Both the position numbers and the translations under genes were made by a program. Below the pieces are notes generated by a model. It searched no databases and was not told the origin of the DNA. It saw only the letters and a program-made list of their open reading frames with translations. Shown in pieces: positions 24,397 through 34,805 of a stretch of DNA of 64,000 nt. The stretch is from Saccharum officinarum (taxonomy: Eukaryota > Streptophyta > Magnoliopsida > Poales > Poaceae): positions 18,517,553-18,581,552 of the forward strand of contig CM036199.1 in assembly GCA_020631735.1 (NCBI GenBank), read 5' to 3'. Positions within the stretch are counted from its first letter, which is position 1; each line of letters starts with the position of its first letter.

Positions 24397-26695
24397 TGAA
24401 AGGTCCTTGTTTGGTTTTGGTAATTGAGTGACAACTTAGGTGGACTAATATGTGGTTATGTGAGATACCCAGGCGATTAGTCCACAGGTGATGGTGTCAT
24501 GAAGTAGGCTATTGCACATGAGACATGACATGGAGTCATGTGACCAAGGTGGAGAAGATCAAGATGAGGCTTGGCTTGATGGACCGGTTGCTAGGGTGAA
24601 GGACAAGTTGTGATGACTTGGCGCCGAAGGACCGAGACAACGGTGAAGATCAAGTGAGGTCAAGATCGATGAACCAATACGGTCACGTGATGATATGAAG
24701 TGGATCATATCATTTGTAATATGGTTGGTGCATGTGTTGCATCAACGTCGGAGGAGATGGAGTGGAATGCGCAAGGCAAAGGTATAACCTAGGGCATTTC
24801 CATTTCACCGGTCATAGGTGTGTAGAGAAGTTGATGACCGGATTTAGGATAGATGACCGTACTATTAAGAGGGGCAAACTTGTTTGCATATTGGTCATCT
24901 AGTGCCACTTGAGCGATCTAACTTTGCATACGTGTTAGGATTGAGTGGCAAGGCAAGTTGAGTGCCTAACTTCTTCGAGAAAATAATTGTGAAAATGCTA
25001 ACACATATGCACATGGTGTTTTACACATGGAGGTGTTGGCACATTTGTAAAGGAGAAGGTGTTGGAGTTGGTGTTGATTAACTTGGAGAAGAGAGAAATG
25101 TTTTTCGGTGTTCTTCGGACACTAGGATGGCTCTTGGAGTGGAATACTGCTTTGATCCATTGTGAATTGGATCAAGTGCTTTAGTGGGTTGTGTAGCCCT
25201 CTGAGTAAGCTTTCCAAAATGTCCAAGATCATCAAAATCAGAGTTCGGAGCTAAGAGTTATCGCCGTTTTACCGAAGAGTGGTCTGTGACCGGACTCGTG
25301 ACCGGACACGTCCGGTCAGCACCTGCGCGTCCGGTTAGTGTTTTCGCGGGCGAAAGTGACCGGACGCTGCAGCGAGTCCGGTCAGTGATGACCGGACGCG
25401 TCCGGTCGCTTCGGGAGCTTACTGGAACCTCTCTGTTCGCTGTTTCGCTACGACCTGCGCGTCCGGTCAATACAAGTTTATACGCGCGAAAACTAGCCGT
25501 TGGAGCACGCTACTGACCTACGCGTCCGGTCAGTTCGACCGGCGCGTCCGGTCGACCCAAAACTTGCCCAGCGAGGGGACTAACGACTCTATTTCGTTGT
25601 GGGGTTATAAATAGATATTGTGGCCGGCCATGGCCGACAGCTGAGCACCCTTAGGCCTTGGTGGCTTTTATGTTGGTGTGCTTGGGAGCCCTCTAACTCA
25701 CTTGAGCTTGATAGTGATCATCCGATCGAGTGAGAGAGCGATTCTAGTGTGTTGCATCGTGAGGATTACATCGAGTGGCACTAGGTGATCGAGTTATAAG
25801 CCGGTGGTGCTTGTTACTCTTGGAGGTTGCCACCTCCTAGACCGCTTGGTGGCTTGCGACTCCGTTAAAGCACGTGTGGAGATTGTGCGTGGCTCCGGAG
25901 GAGGATTTGTGAGGGGGATTGTGCTCACCCCGTGGGGATCGTGAAGAGCAACTCTAGTAAAGCTCGTGGCTTGGAGGATCCCCATCTTGAGAGTGGATGT
26001 GCGGCACCCGCTGAGGGTTTGACTCTTGATAGTCAATTAGCTCGTGATCCATCAAGTTGGTGTATCGCCACAACGGGGACTAGCTTGGTGACAACCAAGT
26101 GAACCTCGGTAAAAAACCGCCGTGTCAACATTGTGTACATCTTCTCGGTGGTTTGCTTTCGATTCACAAGCTTGTATTTACATTCATATACTTGTGCTTG
26201 TGTAGTTGCTCTTGTAACTAGTTTGCTTGTGGAGTTAGCTAGTTACCTTCTTGCTTGTGTAGCTTAGAAGTAGCTCCCGTCGCGTGGCTAATTTGGTTTG
26301 TGTAACCTTGTTAGTCATATTTCTTAGTTTGTGTAGCTAAGTAATTTGCGCTCTCTAATTTGGCATTAGTTGCCTTGCTATTGAGCATTGCTAGTGAGCA
26401 TAGGTGGCTTCGTGCTTTTACTTACTAGAATTATGTAGGAGCTCCCTGGCTTTGCTAAAGTACTAGTGCATAGGTTTGTGTGACCTTGCTCTATAATTGT
26501 TTAGGAGAGCTCTTGCTAAGGAAAGCACCTTAGTTACATAATTAGGATCTTTGTGAGGTGCTTGTGAACTTAGATAGAGGGGTGTAGTCTTGGCTAGACC
26601 GATAGTTTTAATCCCGCATTTGTTTCGGTTTACCGACATGATTATTTTTAGAAAGGACTATTCACCCCCCTCTAGTCCGCTATCTCGACCCTTCA
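24397..26695 (+). repeat. Element II left LTR (2299 bp)
   Basis: Begins TGAAAGGTCCTTG and ends CGACCCTTCA. It has a TATA box TATAAATA at 25606-25613, preceded by a cluster of CGTCCGGTC motifs (about 25283-25555). The partner LTR is at 55502-57821. Confidence 0.92.
25283..25613 (+). promoter_or_regulatory. CGTCCGGTC motif cluster and TATA box in element II left LTR
   Basis: At least nine copies of the core TCCGGTC or its complement GACCGGA occur in 270 bases, including the perfect 18-base palindrome GACCGGACGCGTCCGGTC near 25390-25407. The cluster ends about 50 bases before TATAAATA (25606-25613), the likely core promoter. Confidence 0.7.
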
Positions 26696-26697
26696 AT

Positions 26698-26709
26698 TGG
26701 TATCAGAGC
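26698..26709 (+). promoter_or_regulatory. Element II primer-binding site
   Basis: TGGTATCAGAGC two bases after the left LTR; initiator tRNA-Met type. Confidence 0.9.
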
Positions 26710-26746
26710 CCAGTCTCTCATTTGTGGTCTTCACCGACCCGAGAGG

Positions 26747-27015
26747 ATGACGGAATATGGACTAGATGTTGATTATCCTCACATGTTTGATGGCACACAC
26801 TTTGCACGGTGGGAAAATTGGATGATATGTAATTTTAAGTTTATTTGCCCTCAAATGTGGTGGATGGTAGATGTAGGCTTTTCTTATGTGTTGGATGAAG
26901 ATAATCTAACTCAAGCACAAGAGAAATGCCTAGATCTTGACATCCAAGCTACTAACATCATGTATAGATCTTTGGATGATAGCATCTTTGGTAAGATCAT
27001 GGACCTCAAACCTAT
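26747..27015 (+). pseudogene. Element II gag, N-terminal piece
   Basis: Reads MTEYGLDVDYPHMFDGTHFA and onward, nearly identical to the first 86 codons of the element III gag. It carries the copia-type gag N-terminal region (UBN2/DUF4219-like, with the DGTHFARW and MWWMVD segments). It is cut by element III after CTCAAACCTAT. Compared with element III, 19 bases just before the insertion site are absent, which would shift the frame even without the insertion. Confidence 0.85.
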
Positions 27016-29481
27016 TGAAAGGTCCTTGTTTGGTTTTGGTAATTGAGTGACAACCTTAGGTGGACTAATTGTGTTTATGTAAGATACACAGGGAATTAGT
27101 CCACAGATGATTGTGTCATGAAGGAGCTCATTGTATATGAGACATGACATGGAGTCATGTGACCAAGGTGGTGAAGATCAAGATGAGGCTAGGCTTGATG
27201 GACCGGTTGCAAGTGTGAAGGGCAAGTCGGAGGCTTTGGAGCGATGGACCGCGAGGCGGTGAAGCTTGAGCAAGACTTGGCGCCGATGGACCGACGCAAC
27301 GGTGAAGAGCAAGTGAGGTCAAGATCGATGGACCAAGGTCACATGATGATATGAAGTGAATCATATCATTTGTGATATGGTTGGTGCATGTGTTGCATAA
27401 ACGTCGGAGGAGATGGAGTGAAATACGCAAGGCAAAGGTATAACCTAGGGCATTTTCATTTCACCGGTCATAGGTGTGTAGAGAAGTTGATGACCGGGTT
27501 TAGGATAGATCGCCGTACTATTAAGAGGGGCAAACTTGTTTGGATATCGGTCATCTAGTGCCACTTGAGCGATCTAACTGTGCATACGTGTTAGGATCGA
27601 GTGGCGAGGCAAGTTGAGTGCCTAATTCCTTCAAAGAAAATGTTTGTGAAAATGCTAACACACGTGCACAAGGTGGTGTTCACTTGTTGGTGTTGGCACA
27701 TTTACGAAGGCGATGAAGTTTGTACGGTAGAGAGGGTTTGGGTCTCTCTCTCCCTCCCGCCGAGCTTGCGAACGCGGGATTCAGGCGTTTTTGAGGAGTT
27801 GAAATGCCTATTTTCCACTACGCCGGAAGTCCGGAAAAGAAACGGAGGCGAACGGAGGTCACAGAGGTGACCGGACGCTGCACCGGACGCGGTCATGGTA
27901 TGACCGGACGCGTCTGGACAGTTCAACGCAGCCGCGGGTGTTAGGGTTTGCAACCGGCGCGTCCGGTCACTCACGGGACCAGCGTGTCCGGTCATGCGCC
28001 CAGTGGAAACTGCAGAACGCAAGGATGATCGGACGCACGGCGCGTCCGGTCACACATGATCGGACGCGTCTGATCATTGATGGTGCTTACTAGACTCTAA
28101 CCGGACGCGGGCACTGTCGCGTCCGGTCATTGCGTGGAGCGTGTCCGGTCATGCCGTTGCACGCGCGGTACTGTGCGATCGGCGCGTCCGGTCGTGGCAA
28201 CGGCGCGTCCGGTCATTGCGAGGGGCGCGTCCGGTCATGGCAGCGGCGCGTCCGGTCGTTGGTTTGACCGTTGGCGCGCAGTGACCGTTGGAGAATCGGA
28301 CGCGGTTGAGCGCGTCCGGTCAGTTACGACCGGCGTGTCCGGTCATCCCGAAATCTGCCTAGTGAAGGGGTAACGGCTCTATTTGACCGTGGGGTTATAA
28401 ATAGATGCCTTGGCCGGCCTTGGCCGGTAGCTGAGCACACTTTGGCCTTGGTGGCTTATGTGGTAGTGCTTGGAAGCCCTCTAACTCACTCATGCTTGAT
28501 AGTGTTCATCGGATTGAGTGAGAGAGCGATTCTAGTGCGTTGCATCGAGAGGATTGCATCGAGTGGCACTAGGTGATCGTGTTGCAAGCCGGTGGTGCTT
28601 GTTACTCTTGGAGGTTGCCACCTCCTAGACGGCTTGGTGGCTTGCGACTCCGTTGAAGCACGCGTGAAGATTGTGCGTGGCTCCGGAGGAGGATTTGTGA
28701 GGGGGATTGTGCTCACCCCGCGGGGATCACGAAGAGCAACTCTAGTAAAGCTCGTGGCTTGGAGGATCCCCATCTTGAGAGTGGATGTGCGGCACCCGCT
28801 GAGGGTTTGACTCTTGATAGTCAATTAGCTCGTGATCCATCAAGTGGGTGTATCGCCACAACGGGGACTAGCTTGGTGGCAACCAAGTGAACCTCGGTGA
28901 AAAACCGCCGTGTCAACATTGTGTACATCTTCTCGGTGGTTTGCTTTCGATTCACAAGCTTGTATTTACATTCATATACTTGTGCTTGTGTAGTTGCTCT
29001 TGTAACTAGTTTGCTTGTGTAGTTAGCTAGTTACCTTCTTGCTTGTGTAGCATAGAAGTAGCTCCCGTTGCGTGGCTAATTTGGTTTGTGTAACCTTGTT
29101 AGTCATATTGCTTAGTTTGTGTAGCTAAGTAATTTGCGCTCTCTAGTTTGGCATTAGTTGCCTTGCTATTGAGCATTGCTAGTGAGCATAGGTGGCTTCG
29201 TGCTTTTGCTTACTAGATTTGTAGGAGCTCCCCGGCTTTGCTAAAGTACTAGTGCATAGGTTTGTGTGACTTGCTCTAGAATTGTTTAGGAGAGCTCTTG
29301 CTAAGGAAAGCACCTTAGTTACATAATTAGGATCTTTGTGAGGTGCTTGTGAACTTAGATAGAGGGGTGTAGTCTTGGCTAGACCGATAGTTTTAATTCC
29401 GCATTTGTTTCGGTTTGCCGACACGATTAATTTTAGAAAGGACTATTCAACCCCCCTCTAGTCCGCCATCTCGACCCTTCA
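27016..29481 (+). repeat. Element III left LTR (2466 bp)
   Basis: Starts TGAAAGGTCC and ends CGACCCTTCA, and is collinear with 34806-37269. TATA box TATAAATA at 28396-28403. Confidence 0.93.
27855..28403 (+). promoter_or_regulatory. Expanded CGTCCGGTC array and TATA box, element III left LTR
   Basis: About fifteen or more copies of CGTCCGGTC or variants lie between 27865 and 28345, on both strands, many spaced about 20-25 bases in the stretch 28130-28260. TATAAATA follows at 28396-28403. The array is roughly twice as long as in element II. CpG content here is far above the LTR average. Confidence 0.7.
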
Positions 29482-29483
29482 AT

Positions 29484-29495
29484 TGGTATCAGAGC
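29484..29495 (+). promoter_or_regulatory. Element III primer-binding site
   Basis: TGGTATCAGAGC two bases after the left LTR; complementary to initiator tRNA-Met. Confidence 0.9.
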
Positions 29496-29532
29496 TAGAT
29501 CTCTCATTTGTGGTCTTCACCGACCCGAGAGG

Positions 29533-31503
29533 ATGGTGGAATATGGACTAGATGTTGATTGTCCTCAGATGTTTGATGGCACACACTTTGCACGGTGGAA
29601 AAAATGGATGATATGCAATTTTAAGTTTATTTGCCCTCAAATGTGGTGGATGGTAGATGTAGGCTTTTCTCATGTGTTGGATGAAGATAATCTAACTCAA
29701 GCACAAGAGAAATGCCTAGATCTTGACATCCAAGCTACTAACATCATGTATAGATCTTTGGATGATAGCATCTTTGGTAAGATCATGGACCTCAAATCCG
29801 CTCATGAGATATGGGCCTATCTCAATGAAAAGTATGGAGCTATCACCGATGATGACGATGATGTCAAGCCCAAGGAGGTTGCACATGATGATGTTGAGCA
29901 TGACCACAACACGATGGTTGTGGAGGATTGCTCCACCTCATGGTCAAGTGATGATGATGATCGATCTACCACAAGTTCACTTGACAAGAATGGTGATGAT
30001 GCATCAAGTGTTGCAAGTGATGTTTCTACCCCAAGCACACTTGATGGTGACAACGTTGGTTCATGCTCGGGCCTTGATGATGCTACTACAAGCCCATCCA
30101 CTACATCACATTGCTTCATGTCACTAGGTGACACAAAGGTATCAAATGATAATGTGATTGATCATGTTGATTCATATGATGAGCTTGTTAGTAGACTTGC
30201 TAGCATGAACATGTCTTTAGAAAATGAGAAAGCTAAAACCATGAAATTGGAAAATGAAAACTCATTTCTAAAAACCACATGTGAACAACAAAAGCATCTA
30301 CTTTATGTTACTACTTGTTCACATGAGGAGCTAAAATTGGCTCATGAGGAACTTAGTGTTGCTCATGATAATTTAGTACAAGAACATGCTTCTCTCTTTA
30401 AGATGTTATTAAAGAAAATTAAAATTAATGAGAGCTCATCACATGGATCAAATGATCAATTGCAAAATGTGACTAACCCATGTGATGTAGGGAGAAAGCA
30501 TGTATCCACCTCTTGTGATGACTTATTAGATATGCCATGTTCTTCACATATATATGCTTGTTCTACTTCTATGTCTTGTGAGACTAACATTTTGAAGGAG
30601 AACAATGAGCTCAAAAGTGAAGTGAAGAAATTGAGCAACAAGTTAGAGAGGTGCTACAACTCAAAAGTCACCTTTGAGCATATGTTGAAAACTCAAAGAA
30701 ACTTTGGTGACAAGAGTGGCCTTGGTTTCAACAAGAGCAAGAAGAATATGACCAAAGGGGAAAAGAAAAGAGAAAGGAAGATGATGAAGCTAGCTCAAGA
30801 GAAGCTCTCTCATTTTATGTGCTACCGATGTCATGAAGTGGGTCATCTTCACCAAACATGCCCCAACTTAGAGAAGCTCAAGTTGAAGAAAGAAGAAGAA
30901 AGGCTCAAACGCAAGTGCTTCAAGTGCCATACATGGGGTCACTACACCTCAATGTGCCCAAGTAAGAAACTAGTGAAGCAACAAGAAGAGAATCAACCAA
31001 AGCCACACGTTGAGCATGAGAAGAAGAAAAAGAAAACAAGAAGGGGTGGAAGAGGAAGGCATCCAATGCAAATCCAAGATACCAAGATGATGAGCAAGAA
31101 TCAAATTGAGAAAAGAAATTTGGCTCACATCAAGTGCTTCAAGTGTGAAGATATAGGACACTTTGTATCGGGGTGTTCTACCAAGCTTGAGAAGAAGGCT
31201 CAAGCAACTCATGAGAGGCAAGGCAATGAAAAGCATCACATGAGTAATGAAGAAAAGGCTCAATCAAAGAGAAGATGCTATTCATGCCGGGAAAGGGGAC
31301 ACATGGCACATTCATGTCCCCTAGGTAACATTTCTAAGCATATTTCAATTGATGATACTAATGTGCTTAGAAAGGATGTAAATGGTACCTCTATTGTTGC
31401 TATTGCAAAACATCCCGCTATTCATACTAAGGCAATGCCTAAGTATGTTGCACCTAACTTGAGAGGACCCAAACTTGTTTGGGTACCATCAAAGAGTGGA
31501 TGA
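29533..31503 (+). CDS. Copia-type gag with four CCHC zinc knuckles (element III)
   Basis: 656 codons, intact. The N-terminal ~100 residues are the UBN2/DUF4219-like gag domain (DGTHFARW, MWWMVD). A Ser/Asp-rich stretch follows (about 110-205), then coiled-coil-like segments (about 220-300 and 360-400), then a Lys-rich region with four CX2CX4HX4C knuckles at residues 430-443, 462-475, 535-548 and 582-595. It ends GPKLVWVPSKSG, a sequence that in full copia elements usually runs on into protease, but here it meets a stop. The product would package element RNA in cytoplasmic particles; processing enzymes must come from elsewhere. The start was chosen as the first ATG after the primer-binding site, matching the element II copy. 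Confidence 0.9.
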   Translation: MVEYGLDVDCPQMFDGTHFARWKKWMICNFKFICPQMWWMVDVGFSHVLDEDNLTQAQEKCLDLDIQATNIMYRSLDDSIFGKIMDLKSAHEIWAYLNEKYGAITDDDDDVKPKEVAHDDVEHDHNTMVVEDCSTSWSSDDDDRSTTSSLDKNGDDASSVASDVSTPSTLDGDNVGSCSGLDDATTSPSTTSHCFMSLGDTKVSNDNVIDHVDSYDELVSRLASMNMSLENEKAKTMKLENENSFLKTTCEQQKHLLYVTTCSHEELKLAHEELSVAHDNLVQEHASLFKMLLKKIKINESSSHGSNDQLQNVTNPCDVGRKHVSTSCDDLLDMPCSSHIYACSTSMSCETNILKENNELKSEVKKLSNKLERCYNSKVTFEHMLKTQRNFGDKSGLGFNKSKKNMTKGEKKRERKMMKLAQEKLSHFMCYRCHEVGHLHQTCPNLEKLKLKKEEERLKRKCFKCHTWGHYTSMCPSKKLVKQQEENQPKPHVEHEKKKKKTRRGGRGRHPMQIQDTKMMSKNQIEKRNLAHIKCFKCEDIGHFVSGCSTKLEKKAQATHERQGNEKHHMSNEEKAQSKRRCYSCRERGHMAHSCPLGNISKHISIDDTNVLRKDVNGTSIVAIAKHPAIHTKAMPKYVAPNLRGPKLVWVPSKSG

Positions 31504-34500
31504 TTGTTTGTAGGTACCATCGGCATTGGAGACTTGATTCAATTGGTTTCATTTTGTTCATCATATATTGAGTCAAGTTATGAAGCTCAATGCATATCCA
31601 ATCCCAATGCCAAGTCAAAATAAGTGAAGTCCAAGTGCTACAACATACAAGTGCAATGTTAAAGATTGTGGTGATTTATTGGATATATTTGATGGCTTGC
31701 AAATATTCAAGTTGAAAGCTTGCTATTGGATGATCATGAGCTAACCAAGGTATATCTCTTGTTGATCATTTCACTTGGGTGCATATGAGTTGATTGAATT
31801 GGATATATATGCAATGTTGCTTGCTATGAGATGTTTGAATGGATTAAATGCTTAAGTAATCAAGTTTGAATTGATTTGTGTTGGATAAATTCATGAGATG
31901 ACATTTAGTAAGTGGATTGTATGGATATATGTCTTGTGAAAGTATTCAAACAAGTTAGTTTCAAGTTTGATTCATATTTGATGAAGTATTGCTCAATGTA
32001 TTGAAATCTGTCCAAAGTTGAAAATCTGAGCTAGCAGTGATCAAGTCTGAGTTTGGATGATCAAATCTACTTGGATTGGCATGAATTTTGGTATGCATGC
32101 TCTAGACTTATGTTATAAGATGCTGTACAAATTTCATAAGAATTGGATAAGAGATGCTTTGGCTTTGGAGTACATCTTGTCAGCTATAGTGCAGCAGTTT
32201 TTAGCACGTAGCAGTGGTGGAAGATTTGAAATCTGGTAGCAATCTAGATGTCAAATGAATCTCAAATTTTTACAGCTGCTAGATGACTTAGTGAATCACA
32301 TCTCCACCAAATTTTATGGTATTTAGATCTGTACATTGGGAGATATGAATTATTCCTTGAAGGGTACAGAATCTGCCAGAAAAGTGACAATTATTGGATT
32401 GATCTAGAGTCACTTCAAGTGAAAGGTCCTCAAGTTTAAAACATATTTATAAGTGTTTGAGGCACCTAAGTTTGGTTTTGAATTGATCTAGAAGCATGAC
32501 AAGAAATGAGTACAAGGACATTGATTGTGGAATGTACCTAGTGTATAAATTTGGTACTCAAATTTGAAAATGAAGATCAAACTCAAGATGAAGATGAGGT
32601 TCAAGTTCTAGTAATGATTGGAGATCATTTAGTAGAAAGAAAAGGACTTACAAAATAATTCAAGGTTACTCATCAAGTTAAGTCCATAGATCAATCAATC
32701 AAAGGCAATTCAAGTAAGTGTCAAGGATGGTTCTTTGGAAAGAGGTCACTTCTCCCTGCTGAGGGGGCTTGCCGCCCATGGGTGGGTAAACCGAGCACCG
32801 GCTTGGAAGGCTAACATGAAAGTGATGAATTCAAGGAACATTTGAGATGCTTAATTGAAGCAATCAATAGGGTTGATCAAGAAAAGCAAGCAACACCCAA
32901 AAGAGAGCTAGTCATAGTTATAAAATTAGTATCATAAATACTTCTCTGATGCAAGCATTGATCAAAGAGAAAAAGCAAGCCAACCACAACAAGAGATAAT
33001 GCACTTGATTATTAGTGGTTCTCATTTCATATGGGTGAAGAATGGATTTCTCTATAATGATTGGTCTTCACCAAGCTTATAAATTGGACTTCACATTGCT
33101 ATTGGAGTAATAAATTGGAATCTATGTGACTATCCTCTACTCCAACATAACAAAGGTATCATTGTAATGTGCATGATCATTTCATCCTTTACTAGTATGC
33201 GATTAGTGCATATAGTACATGCTTACTAGGATCATGCATAACAAATGAAATGTTTAAATTCATAGCCTACCACTATTGCTTGAATTGTTTAAATAATCTA
33301 GTGGTATGTGTATGAATTTGTTCATGAGCTAGTAAACCCAAGTATTTGATTTAGTTTGGATTGCTAACAAGTGACAAGTACAACATTGGCAAGATAACCC
33401 TTCGTATGAGAAGTGAAGAAGCTTGTCATTGGATCAAACTAGACTTAGAATCTTAGGCAAATCAACTTAGTTCAAGTCATACTAGAAGCTCATGACAATG
33501 ATATGGGTACAAGCATAAGACAATAATACAAATGGATATCTAGGGTGTTTCAAATGGTATCTAGACTCAAGATATTTTTTCAATTGGTATTTACAAGTGG
33601 TGTCTAGATCATGATCTACAAGTGATATCCTACAAGTGGTACTCATAAAGATAGCAAATGTTCAAGAAAAGATCATATTGACAAATCCTACAAGTGGTTC
33701 CATGATAGAGGATTCTTCAAAATTGGTATCACACCCTTATTCGTGGTATTTCTACACATGATATCATTTATACAAGACGGTGGTTCCACAAGTGATCCTC
33801 AACTTTAAGTGATCATCAAATGAAGAAAGTTCCCTCACACACAAGAGCTCAAGATTATCAAGTGAATGACCCATGCTATGATATAGGGGGAGGAGCCCCA
33901 CCTAATGGTATCAAGGTCAAAGATCCTAAGTGGTATCTCAAGAGCAACATACAAGTAATGTCATTCCAACTTGTGCGGTGATGTCCATCAACAACACAAT
34001 ATTCAAGTCTCAACCATCTACCCTAATGCAAGCCTTTGCATCAATGAGAAGTACACCCTTTATGGAAATTGATGACAAAGGGAGAGAAGTTGGAACAAAG
34101 ATATGTCAATACACCAAGAGAGAGAGGTTTGGGAATGGGTTTGGACATGGAGATGGACAAAGAGGGAGCAACATTGAAGAAATGAGAAGGATCAAAATTC
34201 TTGGACAAAAGAAGCACACAAGTAGGGGGAGCAAGCTCATGAACATTGTTTGGTTGCATTTGACATGCGCATATTCATGTGCTTGCTTGCATTGCATAAG
34301 TTTTATATTTAATATGCATGCTTGAGTGTTGTATGCTAGTTATAGAACTTGAATGATGATATGATAACTAGCATGCATAGGATGATAGCTATACTTGTGT
34401 TTATCATGAAAAATTAGAACCTTGCTTATAATGTTGATCTCACGGGGTTTCTAGTATTTTTGATGTCTAGCTACTCATGATGCTAAGGATGATGTCAAAC

Positions 34501-34791
34501 TTGTGATTTTCAAATGATATCGAGCTATCAAATGGTATCGAACTACAAAGGTTTATTCTATACACCTTAGCATCACTTAGTAGTGCTAACCCTCCCACAA
34601 ATTTTATATTTATGCATATGTGCAAGCTTGAAACCAAACCATTTGAGCACATATGTAGGGAGAGTTATCACTACCAAGTCGGATTTTATGGTGCTTATCC
34701 AAATCCTAACATAGAGCTTAAATGTTGGATAAGTGGAAAAAGTCCAAAAGAACTTAATTTTCATATCTTTGTAGAGTTGTCATCAATTACC
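31504..34791 (+). other. Element III 3' non-coding region
   Basis: About 3.3 kb, AT-rich, with no pol domain in any frame. A short GC-rich island (about 32757-32815, GAGGGGGCTTGCCGCCC) is kept in element II (about 40196-40251). From about 33540 to 33950 the words TGGTATC, GTGGTATT, GTGATATC and similar recur at short spacing. Confidence 0.7.
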
Positions 34792-34804
34792 AAAAAGGGG
34801 GAGA
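34792..34804 (+). promoter_or_regulatory. Element III polypurine tract
   Basis: AAAAAGGGGGAGA immediately before the right LTR; the plus-strand primer site. The same tract is at 55488-55500 in element II. Confidence 0.85.
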
Positions 34805-34805
34805 T

